A DNA stretch of 64,000 nt from Mumia sp. zg.B17. GTDB taxonomy: Bacteria > Actinomycetota > Actinomycetes > Propionibacteriales > Nocardioidaceae. The position numbers and the translations under genes were made by a program. Below, piece after piece: positions 30,908 to 39,223 of the stretch (the first letter of the stretch is position 1; each line of letters starts with the position of its first letter). The stretch is taken from positions 186,001 to 250,000 of the forward strand of contig NZ_JAHWCI010000001.1 in assembly GCF_019550915.1 (NCBI RefSeq). Direction: 5' to 3'. The notes beneath the pieces were generated by a model that saw only the letters and a list, made by a program, of their open reading frames with translations, had not been told where the DNA came from and did no database searches.

Positions 30908-32536
30908 TCACCGTGCAGGCTTCTTCCCCGCTCCCGCGGAGAACACCTCGCACACGGCGTCGATGGCGTCAGACAGCTTCCCACCGAGGTCGATGCGTTG
31001 CTCGCCGGGCTCGCGGCCCTTCGATCGGAGGGCAGTCGCCTCGCTGAGGGCGATGTCGAGTGCGGCCGCAAGCGCCCCGGCGGCCGGATGGGTTGAGACG
31101 GTCAGGCCGTCGAACCAGGCATCGCGATAGTCGCCGAACGGATTGGTGACGGTCGGGATCCCAGCCATCGGGAGTTCGATCGCCAGGTGCCCCGGGTGAG
31201 GGCTCGACATCAGCGCGAGTCCGAGGTCGGTCTGGGCGAGGACCTCGTAGTACTGCTCGTACGTCAACTTCCCGACCGGATCGGCCAAGACGCGCGGTCC
31301 CAGGTCGACACCGTCAAGCTCCTCGCCGGCGAGCGTGACGTGAACCGTGACATCGTCGGGCAGTCTCTCCGCCCAGATCCGGATGGCTTGAAGGCCGAGC
31401 GCGAACATGTTCCGTGGCTTGGATGGGCGTGCATAGTAGAGCAGACGCACAGCGCCCTCTGAGCCCGGCTTCCAGTTCGCGGCGGCCCGCTGGAGCGGCT
31501 CCACGTCGAGCTCCGGTGCGAATACGTAGCGCGGATCGATCGGTCGTCCGGTCTGGTCGCTGACGTAGCGGGCGAGGGGCAGGGAGTTCACGAGCATCGC
31601 GAAGTTCTCGTCGTAGGTCCCGGCTGCCTTGAGCTGGAGGTCACCTCCAGGGTAGAAGCTCGGTTCCCAGTCCTGGACAAGGTAGACGCACCGATCAGCT
31701 CGGACACGGCCCGCGCGCACGAGCTCGGCGACCGCGTACGCAGTCGTCCAGAACGTAGCGATCCACACGTCGTCGGGGTGGTGACCGTGTTGGTCCGGCC
31801 AGTTGGGTGCACTCAACCGGAGTTCCTCGGCGACTGCCGGCGACGAGGACTCGCTGACGACGCGGCGCAACGTCTCGAGCGAGGCAGCCGGTTCGCCAGG
31901 GAGGTCCGTGCACACGACGACGCGGAGCGGTAGGCCGAGACGGACAGCGAACCCTGCGGCCGCCACCACCGCCGTGCGGATGCCCGCGAATACCGCAGTC
32001 GGGCCGAAGGTCTGCAGCACCAGGACGACGTGTGGCCGGGAACCGTCGCAGACGGTGGCGCTGAGCGTCGCAGATGCCGCGGTCGTCAGGTCAGCGCCGG
32101 TGTGGAGACGTTGCGGCGCTGGAGGTCGCAGCTCGCGGACCTCCCGCAGCAGCCGGTCAGCGGATCTCTCGAGGGCGGGTAACCGTTGACCGAGCACGAC
32201 GGTCGTGCGAGCTGACGCCTTCTCAACCCGGGAGGTGTGTTCGCCGAGAGTGGACAGCCGACGCTGAATCGCAGCGGTCCTGCCCCGCTGTCGGCGCGTA
32301 TGGCGGTCGATGCGCCCGACTATTCGCGCTTGGCGGCGAACGTCGCGTTGGATCGCGGCCGCGGTCCGGACGAGTGCAGCTGCCATCAACGTGACGACGA
32401 CAAGCAGCATGGCCGAGGCGCCGGCCACCGCGAGCAGCCCAGTTGACACGGGTGAGGCACCCGCGAGGAGCCCGATGAGGGCACCTGCGACGCCTGCGAC
32501 GACAACCAGACCACCGACTACCCACGGTTTGTGCAT
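30908..32536 (-). CDS. WsaF-like rhamnosyltransferase-type glycosyltransferase, membrane anchored
   Basis: 542 aa. Two N-terminal membrane helices (about residues 5-55) are followed by an Arg-rich probable coiled coil to ~140. The GT-B part has VVLVLQTFGPTAVFAGI, YLVQDWEPSFYPGG, RLLYYARPSKPRNMFALG, LGLALMSSPHPGHLAIELPM and GIPTVTNPFGDY, which match the WsaF family. The probable activity is rhamnosyl or similar transfer on a surface glycan. ATG 32536 is used, with GGAGAGG upstream. The longer frame would start at TTG 32566. It lies 89 bp after the large GT upstream on the same strand. Confidence 0.8.
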   Translation of the reverse strand: MHKPWVVGGLVVVAGVAGALIGLLAGASPVSTGLLAVAGASAMLLVVVTLMAAALVRTAAAIQRDVRRQARIVGRIDRHTRRQRGRTAAIQRRLSTLGEHTSRVEKASARTTVVLGQRLPALERSADRLLREVRELRPPAPQRLHTGADLTTAASATLSATVCDGSRPHVVLVLQTFGPTAVFAGIRTAVVAAAGFAVRLGLPLRVVVCTDLPGEPAASLETLRRVVSESSSPAVAEELRLSAPNWPDQHGHHPDDVWIATFWTTAYAVAELVRAGRVRADRCVYLVQDWEPSFYPGGDLQLKAAGTYDENFAMLVNSLPLARYVSDQTGRPIDPRYVFAPELDVEPLQRAAANWKPGSEGAVRLLYYARPSKPRNMFALGLQAIRIWAERLPDDVTVHVTLAGEELDGVDLGPRVLADPVGKLTYEQYYEVLAQTDLGLALMSSPHPGHLAIELPMAGIPTVTNPFGDYRDAWFDGLTVSTHPAAGALAAALDIALSEATALRSKGREPGEQRIDLGGKLSDAIDAVCEVFSAGAGKKPAR

Positions 32537-32625
32537 CTGCAGTGACCTCTCCAAGCGACGCACCAACTCTAGTCATGCTGACCGGCTGACCGCGACGGTC
32601 GGGCCCGCACGGTTTCACATGATGC

Positions 32626-35600
32626 TCAGCGCAGCGTGTGCGCGACGCCGCGAAGATCGAGAACGTCGGCGAGCAAGACCCGTGCGCGTTCGACGAAGGA
32701 GTGTTCCTGCGCGATGCGTGCTGCGTTCCGGGCGATCTCCGCGTCGCTCGCCCACCCGTCCCCCGCGGGGTCAAGAAGGGAGGCGAGCTCCTCGACGGAT
32801 CGATAGACCTGGACAGAGGGGCCGAACAGGTCTTCCAGCCCGGGAACCGCGTCGGACACAACCCGTGCCCCGCTCGCCGCCGCATCGAAGAGGCGATTGG
32901 AGAAGAACCCGAGTCGCGCCATGTCGTCCCAGTGATCGTTCAGGACGATCCGAGCTCCTCGGTACGCGTCAGGGACCAGAATGTTGTCGAGCTGCTCCGC
33001 CCGGACATGGCGCATGTCGATGAACTGTTCCCAACCGTTCCCGAAGATGGCAAGGTCGGCGCCCGCCCGAATGGCGTCACGGACGATTGGGCGAAACACA
33101 TTGCGTGTGCGCCCGACGAACAGCACCTCGAGCCCGTCCATGACTGGCCCATTGGTCGTGAATCGGTCGGTGTTGGTCGCCTGGAGCAGGGTACGGACCT
33201 CGCGGCCTGAACGAGCCGTCGCAATCTCGGCCCACGGCGCCCCGGCGGAGTAGACCAGGTCGAACGAGTCTCCGAGCTCGTCATCCTGAACGAGGTCCGG
33301 GTGACTGATGACCCAGAGCAGGTTGGTGGCACCGGGCTGGGCCGCAACGCGCTCAAGCCCGCGAAGTGTGAGCGTCACGTCGTCGAGGTAGTCCGACGGC
33401 GGCCGCTGGTGGGCATGCCGCCGGTCGACGACAACCTCCTGTCCCCAGGATCGCAATGCACGCGCGAGGTCGTCGGCGAAGGCCACGTCACCCCAGCCGT
33501 TTCCCCTCGGGCCTCCGGGGGCGGCGATCTTGATCGCCCACCGCAGACGTGGCAGTCCGGCTGCGTTGCCGGCGGACACGGACGTCCGGAGACGTCGAAG
33601 GATTGGAGTCACTGCGGTGCGGCAGCTTGTTTTCGGGACCGCGCCGGTGAGCGGGGCGGCAACGACCTCGAAGCCTGCCGAGGTCCACGGTTCCTTCTCC
33701 GGTCCTGGAAGCCGTGCGCCCCAGCGCGCGAGCAGGAGAAGGCGGTTGGATCCGTTTCGCGTGGACCGGCCCAGGGATTTGCTCTCGTGGTGGGCGACCT
33801 GGGAGTCCGTCACGGTCACGAACACCTTGTCGTTGATTCCTCCGAGACGCAGGCACAGGTCGACGTCCTCCATGCCGTTGACGAAGTGGGGGTCGAACCC
33901 GCGCGCGGCGGCTACGGTGTCGGCGCGCATTGCCAGGCAGGCGGCCGTGACGGCATGAAACCGGAGCTTTTGCGCCGAGGGCACGTCCTCGCGGGGGTGC
34001 GACGTCAGGAAGTGGCTCGGCACCAGGTGGGGACCGTGAAAGACGGTCCCGGCGGTCTGGACGGAATCGTCCGGGTAGAGGAGCAACGGCTGGGCGCCGC
34101 GGACCGTGGGGTCGTCGAGTGCGCTGACGAGTGGCTCGAGCCAACCCTCACGAGGGTCCGTGTCGTTGTTCAGGAACACGACACGTGCCCCGGTCGAGGC
34201 TGCGAAAGCGAGGTTCGAGCCAGTGGCGAAATTCGTGTTGCACGCGACCCGGCGCACCTGGACTCGCCTATCGGCTGCGGTGAGCGCTGTGAGGATACGG
34301 CTCACGTTGCGGCTCGATCCATTGTCGAGAACGACGACTTCCATGTCGCCTGAGCCGGTATTGAGCGCGGTGGCGACCGCGGTGGCGGTGTACCGCCAGT
34401 CGCGGAACGTGGGAACGAGAAGCGAAACCCGCGACTCGATCCGTTCGGTCGCCCGTTCCCTCAGCAAGTCCCAGTCGATGATCCGTTCCGCGCGGATGAC
34501 GTGTTCGTACGACGTCATGACGCCGGGTGGGAGCGGTGCCGAGCTGGCGTGTGTGTCTCGCGCCGCAATGAAAGGGACGAAGTTGCGTGGGAACGAACTC
34601 CGAAGCAGGTGATCCCAACCGTACTGATCACCGGCCTCGACGCGGAAGGGAACCTCTTGCAGCGCGCTCCTGCTGACGAGCATGCCGGCCAGCCCGCGAG
34701 CCGGGCGCCAGATCAAAGTCTCCTGCGGACCGAGTTCGGTGCGGACGAGATCTGACTCTGCCTCGACAACGGCTCCGTAGGCCCCCGAGCCGTCGTTCAC
34801 GGCCGCGAGCAGGCTGTCGAGGAAGCGTGGTGACCACGTCTCGTGCGGCCGCCAGAACGCGATCCGCTCTTCTTCCGCGGAGGCGACGAGGGCGTTGGCG
34901 CGGTCTGCCCATGCATCACCGTCGACGCCGACCGGCAAGACCCGAGGGTCCGCCGCGGCAGCCTCGGCCACTGCCGGCGGGACTGGGGCGCCCGAGTCGA
35001 CCGCGACCCGCAGCACCCAGTCGCGGTACCGCTGCGACTCCAGCGAGGCAAGCCGGCCAGCGGTTGTACTGTCCCACTCGCGACCGTCGGAGAGGACGCC
35101 GACCGTCGGCCCTCGGGTGGGGCCATCGGCAGGATTTCCGGTGACGATCGACCAGCGTGCCCAGGTTCGAGCCTGGCGCGTGGCGCTCGACTGGTCCGCC
35201 GCCATCTGTGCGACCTCGGCGAGCGTATCGCGCAACTTGTCGAGCGTGACGGCCTGAACGTCGCGGGACTGGTCGGGAACGGTCAGTGTGTCGGCACCGG
35301 CGTTCTGAAAATAGTGCCCCAGCGGGCCGCCGGGATGCGCGCCGGCCTCGGGGTGGCCGGCGAGGTAAGCCGGGGCGTCGAAGTGTGGACCCGCGGCACC
35401 CAGGGTCTGGCCGGTTCGCAGAAAGTGGGCGAACGCCATCCCGCCACCGAACGATGAGCTTCGCCTGTACCAGGAGCGCTCGAACAGCGGGTTGGGCGAC
35501 AGGTCCGACGGCTCGCCGACCTCGAGGAAGTGCCAGATCGCCGCCGTCTGGCTGTTGAACGTTCGACCGGCCTGTTGCTCGTAGTAGAGGCGATCGAAGA

Positions 35601-36111
35601 GGCCCGACTGCACGATCTGCTTGAGGATTCGTCCCTGACGGGTCCTGAGCCTGACGAAGGCCTCCCACGAACGGGTTCCCAGAACGGGAACGGGAGCCCC
35701 GGAATGCGCGTTCTCGAGGAAGTAGCCGACGGGCCCGCCAGCGTGCTCGACAGCCGTCGGGAACGCCTCGACGAGCGCGACGTCGTCGAGAAGGTTGCGT
35801 ACCGGGCGGAGGCGGGCCGACCCGTCGAGCAGTTCGGTAAGAATCGTCTCCGGGCTCGGGTCCCCGCTGAGAAAATCCGTCAGCGGGTTGGCGAGCAACC
35901 CGTCGTGCACGCCATGCAGGATGAAGTGATCGGCCGCCTGCGCAGCGGAGAGGGGTCTACCCGCCTGCAGCCCGTAGTACCAGGGGTCGAAGAGTTCGGA
36001 TGCAAGCAGCAGGCGGCCGTCTTTGGATCCTTCGTGGGCACGTTGTCGCCTGGCCTTCCGCCCGATGCGGCCCGCCGCACGACGAGCACGGCTGCTGAGG
36101 CTAGTTGGCAT
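32626..36111 (-). CDS. Very large multidomain glycosyltransferase (repeats, GT2, GT4-like)
   Basis: 1161 aa. The N-terminal ~280 residues hold repeats of a type common in surface-glycan enzymes: FDPWYYGLQAGRP...HFILHG, FDRLYYEQQAGR...HFLEVG and FDAPAYLAGHPEA...HYFQNA. Residues ~330-540 are another transferase-like stretch without clear motifs. About 560-800 is a GT2 domain (VSLLVPTFRDWRYTATAV, VVVLDNGSSRNVSR, VVFLNNDTDPREGWLEPLV, GMEDVDLCLRL). About 850-1161 is a CgeB/GT4-like domain (AIKIAAPGGPRGNGWGDVAF, NRLFDAAASGARVVSDAVPG). GGGAG precedes the ATG by 5 nt. At least two catalytic centres in one chain suggest stepwise extension of a repeat unit. Confidence 0.83.
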   Translation of the reverse strand: MPTSLSSRARRAAGRIGRKARRQRAHEGSKDGRLLLASELFDPWYYGLQAGRPLSAAQAADHFILHGVHDGLLANPLTDFLSGDPSPETILTELLDGSARLRPVRNLLDDVALVEAFPTAVEHAGGPVGYFLENAHSGAPVPVLGTRSWEAFVRLRTRQGRILKQIVQSGLFDRLYYEQQAGRTFNSQTAAIWHFLEVGEPSDLSPNPLFERSWYRRSSSFGGGMAFAHFLRTGQTLGAAGPHFDAPAYLAGHPEAGAHPGGPLGHYFQNAGADTLTVPDQSRDVQAVTLDKLRDTLAEVAQMAADQSSATRQARTWARWSIVTGNPADGPTRGPTVGVLSDGREWDSTTAGRLASLESQRYRDWVLRVAVDSGAPVPPAVAEAAAADPRVLPVGVDGDAWADRANALVASAEEERIAFWRPHETWSPRFLDSLLAAVNDGSGAYGAVVEAESDLVRTELGPQETLIWRPARGLAGMLVSRSALQEVPFRVEAGDQYGWDHLLRSSFPRNFVPFIAARDTHASSAPLPPGVMTSYEHVIRAERIIDWDLLRERATERIESRVSLLVPTFRDWRYTATAVATALNTGSGDMEVVVLDNGSSRNVSRILTALTAADRRVQVRRVACNTNFATGSNLAFAASTGARVVFLNNDTDPREGWLEPLVSALDDPTVRGAQPLLLYPDDSVQTAGTVFHGPHLVPSHFLTSHPREDVPSAQKLRFHAVTAACLAMRADTVAAARGFDPHFVNGMEDVDLCLRLGGINDKVFVTVTDSQVAHHESKSLGRSTRNGSNRLLLLARWGARLPGPEKEPWTSAGFEVVAAPLTGAVPKTSCRTAVTPILRRLRTSVSAGNAAGLPRLRWAIKIAAPGGPRGNGWGDVAFADDLARALRSWGQEVVVDRRHAHQRPPSDYLDDVTLTLRGLERVAAQPGATNLLWVISHPDLVQDDELGDSFDLVYSAGAPWAEIATARSGREVRTLLQATNTDRFTTNGPVMDGLEVLFVGRTRNVFRPIVRDAIRAGADLAIFGNGWEQFIDMRHVRAEQLDNILVPDAYRGARIVLNDHWDDMARLGFFSNRLFDAAASGARVVSDAVPGLEDLFGPSVQVYRSVEELASLLDPAGDGWASDAEIARNAARIAQEHSFVERARVLLADVLDLRGVAHTLR

Positions 36112-36190
36112 CTGTCTCCCTGACTACATGAGCTGCTTCCCGGGGAAGGATAGACGTCTCGTGTGCGATCGCTGCAGGGACGCCAGCGAG

Positions 36191-37186
36191 TCAGCCCACT
36201 TCGACGACCTCGAAGACGACTGTGCGGCCTTGGCTGAAGACCCGGCGCAGCAGGTGCCCATCACGGACGACCGTCTGCCAGTTGCGCGCGAGACTGTCCG
36301 AGGAGAGCGACCCCGCGTCGTCGAGGATGATTCGTGCGCCGACGCCGAGACGGTCTGCCAACACGGGAAACGCCGGGAGGCGCCCGTCCGCCGTCACGCT
36401 GGGCGCAGGACCGCCGACGACCAGGAGGTCGATGGACGCGGGCAGTTCGAGCCCGCTCGTGTCGTACCAGGTGGCAGATTCCGAATCGACCTCAACATGG
36501 CGCAATGGGGCGTCATGAACGGTGGCGTACTTCTCGAGGCTGTGCTGGCGTAGGTGCTCCCGCGTACGCGCAGCGAAAGCGGGCTCGTGCTCGAGTACGT
36601 GAACATGGCCCTCGCCACCCCTGGCGACCGCGTAGGCCAGCCACACGGTGGAGCCGCCGGATCCGCATTCGACGATCGACGTCTTCGACGGCGCGCGACG
36701 GAGCTCGTCGACCGCGGCGAGCACCGTGGAGGGGGCGACGGACGGAGACCCGATGGCCGGGACCGCGCCAGGTGTCTCGACCAGCTCGGCGTGGAGCGTG
36801 TTCAGCTCCGCGGCCTCGTAGGGCATTTGCTCGAGGGTGTCGCGCAGGTCACGGAGGCTGAGGCCACCCAGTGCCCGAGTCAGCTCGGCACGCAGTGCCC
36901 GACCTTCGCGGCTGGTCCGCTCGGCGCCGTCCGCGGCGCGCGAGGTGAGCTCGCGGGTGCGGCTGGTCTCCTTGGCATGTGCTGCTCTGAGCGCCTCAAC
37001 CTTGTGGCCGAGCGCGTGCACCCGCCGCATGAGCTCCCGGGCAGTGAGTGCGACGCTCACGACGGCGAGAGCGAGGGAGCCGGAGATCAGCACGCCGAAG
37101 GTGGTGCGCGAGCCTAGTGTCGCGGCCACGGAAGCAGCCAACGCGGCAAGTGTTGCGCCCGCGTAGGGCAGCAATAGTTTCCTCAC
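36191..37186 (-). CDS. Membrane-tethered class I SAM-dependent methyltransferase (Methyltransf_24 type)
   Basis: 331 aa, GTG start with GGGAGG 4 nt upstream. Two membrane helices (about residues 5-50) lead into a charged coiled-coil stretch to ~110. The catalytic domain has IVECGSGGSTVWLAYAVA (SAM motif I), HVHVLEHEPAFAARTREHL, DLLVVGGPAP and ARIILDDAGS. The likely job is methylation of a surface sugar or lipid-linked glycan at the inner membrane face. It lies 79 bp upstream of the 1161-aa GT on the same strand, so the three minus-strand genes 30908-37186 may be one operon. Confidence 0.8.
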   Translation of the reverse strand: MRKLLLPYAGATLAALAASVAATLGSRTTFGVLISGSLALAVVSVALTARELMRRVHALGHKVEALRAAHAKETSRTRELTSRAADGAERTSREGRALRAELTRALGGLSLRDLRDTLEQMPYEAAELNTLHAELVETPGAVPAIGSPSVAPSTVLAAVDELRRAPSKTSIVECGSGGSTVWLAYAVARGGEGHVHVLEHEPAFAARTREHLRQHSLEKYATVHDAPLRHVEVDSESATWYDTSGLELPASIDLLVVGGPAPSVTADGRLPAFPVLADRLGVGARIILDDAGSLSSDSLARNWQTVVRDGHLLRRVFSQGRTVVFEVVEVG

Positions 37187-37344
37187 GTAGCCTCCCGGAT
37201 GACGGCGCTTGCCGTAGCGTTTCGGCCAGGGTATCCACCTACGCGGTCACATGACTGTAGTGGTGTGAACCCACAACAAGCCTCGAAGGGTAATGACAGA
37301 GACCACGTGCGTACCCCCGGTGCGCTCCTGCAGGAGTGAACGAC

Positions 37345-39021
37345 GTGACGGTGGAGATCCATGTAGACGAGCGTGCAGCTCTCGGCCGGGCCGCCGCAGG
37401 TGTATGCGGCGCCCAGATGGCCCTCGAGGTGACCCTGACGATCGCGGGGTGGGCACCGCCGCGTCCCGGGTGGACGGGGCGCTTGGGACACCTCCCGCAT
37501 CTCGCCGAGCTGTCGGTCCAGATCTCTCAGGGCGAGGCGCACGTCGCAGTCCGGACCAGTGAGCCCGTTGCCGTCGCCGAGGTGATCCGAGCGGTCGAAC
37601 CGCTGTTCTACCCTGAGGTGCAGCGGACCACTCCGCTGTCGGCGCGTGTGGTGCTCTCCGGTGCGGTCGGCGATGACCCGGACATCCAGGCGTGGAGCGG
37701 CCAGTTCGTCGCACCCATGGCCGCAGTTGAGCCTGAAGGCTCAAACATGGTCCCGAATGACGTCGCGGTTGCAGCGAGCGCCGACGACGTGGAGCCGATT
37801 CAGGCGACGGCGCACGTCGTGCGGGCGGAGGAGGCAGCGTGGCTCGACAGCCGAGGTCGTCCGATCGCCCGCATCGATCCGCGGGTTCACCATCCGATCG
37901 ACAGGATTGACGGGGCCGGCGTTGATGCGGTCGCTTGGGGGACCGAGGCAGGGCTGGTTGTCGAGCGCCCCAAGGGTCGCCGCCGCGAGCTCGCCTGGCA
38001 TGCGCCGATCGCGGCCGGCGACGTCGCGTACCTGCGCTCTCTTGCCAGTCTGGACCTCTCCGACCTCCAGGTCCCGCCAACGGTCGGACTGAACGCCTCG
38101 GCCCGCCTCGCGGAGGTCGCCGCCACCGGCGTCCTGCTGCACAGCGGTCGTGACCTGCATCGCGGCGGTGGCCTCGTCGACCCAGTGGTCGACCTGTTCC
38201 GCGCGCCGCTCGCCGAGCGCACCGTCATCGAAAGAACGTTGCGCTCCGTCCGGCAGCGCCGCCTGGTGATCCGCGAGCATGGAATCCTGCCGCGGCCAGC
38301 TGCTGGCGGGATGCTCGACCTGTCGCGTCCGCCGACGGTCACCGCGATCATGGCGACGCGGCGTGGAGAGCGTGCCCGAGATGTCGTCAGGCAATTGGCT
38401 CGTCAGTCGTATCCGTGCCTCGAGGTCATCGTCGCGTGCCACGGTGTGGCCCCGCCCGATCTGAGTGACACTGCCGGGATCGAGGTGCACGTGGTCGAGG
38501 CAAGTGCCGGCGCCACGCTCGGTGAGGTGCTGGCTGCAGCCACGCGGCGCGCCAGCGGCGAGCTGATCACGAAGGTCGACGATGACGACTTCTACGGCCC
38601 GGATCATGTCTGGGATCTCGTGATCGGGCGCCACTACTCGGGCGGAACGCTGGTCGCCAAGCAGCACGAGTTCACGTACGTGGAAAACTTGGACGTCACC
38701 ATCCGCCGCCCCCTGCGTGGCGAGCGCTACGTCGAGGCTGCCGCCGGTGGAACCTTGATGATCTCGCGCGCGGACCTTGGTGCCGTCGGCGGCTGGCGAC
38801 CCCTCCCGCGAGGGGTGGACCGGGGACTCATCCTCGAGGTCATCCGGTCCGGTGGGCTCATGTACGTCACTGCCTCCGTCGGTTTCGTCTACGCCCGCCA
38901 CTCGCATGGGCACACCTGGGCGAAGCCCGACGCTCACTTCCTCACCTCGGCGACCGATCAGTGGGCGGGTCTGTACGCCCCCGCTCTCGGCACCCCGACG
39001 GCCCGCCGCGGCGGTTACTGA
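37345..39021 (+). CDS. Glycosyltransferase family 2-like protein with unrecognised N-terminal half
   Basis: 558 aa from GTG 37345, which lies 8 nt after AGGAG (GTG 37336 is in frame but too close to that site). The C-terminal ~240 residues are a GT2 core: VTAIMATRRGERARDVVRQL, YPCLEVIVACHG, ELITKVDDDDFYGPDH (DDD metal site) and VGGWRPLPRGVDRGLI, in the style of proteins reading YRTHGFGFVYARH-like ends. The N-terminal ~300 residues, Val/Ala/Asp-rich, match no family I know. It is divergent from the methyltransferase and is the last island gene before clpC. Confidence 0.72.
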   Translation: MTVEIHVDERAALGRAAAGVCGAQMALEVTLTIAGWAPPRPGWTGRLGHLPHLAELSVQISQGEAHVAVRTSEPVAVAEVIRAVEPLFYPEVQRTTPLSARVVLSGAVGDDPDIQAWSGQFVAPMAAVEPEGSNMVPNDVAVAASADDVEPIQATAHVVRAEEAAWLDSRGRPIARIDPRVHHPIDRIDGAGVDAVAWGTEAGLVVERPKGRRRELAWHAPIAAGDVAYLRSLASLDLSDLQVPPTVGLNASARLAEVAATGVLLHSGRDLHRGGGLVDPVVDLFRAPLAERTVIERTLRSVRQRRLVIREHGILPRPAAGGMLDLSRPPTVTAIMATRRGERARDVVRQLARQSYPCLEVIVACHGVAPPDLSDTAGIEVHVVEASAGATLGEVLAAATRRASGELITKVDDDDFYGPDHVWDLVIGRHYSGGTLVAKQHEFTYVENLDVTIRRPLRGERYVEAAAGGTLMISRADLGAVGGWRPLPRGVDRGLILEVIRSGGLMYVTASVGFVYARHSHGHTWAKPDAHFLTSATDQWAGLYAPALGTPTARRGGY

Positions 39022-39032
39022 ATCCTGCCGCC

Positions 39033-39049
39033 GTTCGCTCTGGGTGAAC
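39033..39049. promoter_or_regulatory. ClgR-like operator 1 upstream of clpC
   Basis: GTTCGCTCTGGGTGAAC, a palindrome of GTTC...GAAC with GTTCGC followed by 5 nt and GTG. ClgR activates clp genes in actinobacteria through GTTCGC-N5-GCG-type sites. This one differs by one base in the right half. Confidence 0.6.
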
Positions 39050-39064
39050 ATCGCTGCGTCGGGT

Positions 39065-39081
39065 GTTCGCCCTGCGTGAAC
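39065..39081. promoter_or_regulatory. ClgR-like operator 2 upstream of clpC
   Basis: GTTCGCCCTGCGTGAAC, the same palindrome as operator 1 with two changed bases, 32 bp (about three helical turns) downstream. Candidate -10 elements follow at about 39110 (TGTATT) and 39166 (TAGCAT), without a good -35, as expected for an activated promoter. Confidence 0.6.
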
Positions 39082-39223
39082 ACGGGAAGCCCGAAGGCCC
39101 CGAATCCCTTGTATTCAGGCGTCACCGCCGCTTTCAGGCGGTCCACTGCCGTTGTCCTCTCCCACTAGCATGGAGTGGACAGAGACCCGACTTTGCACAA
39201 GGTCTCGGATCAAGGGGAGTTGC

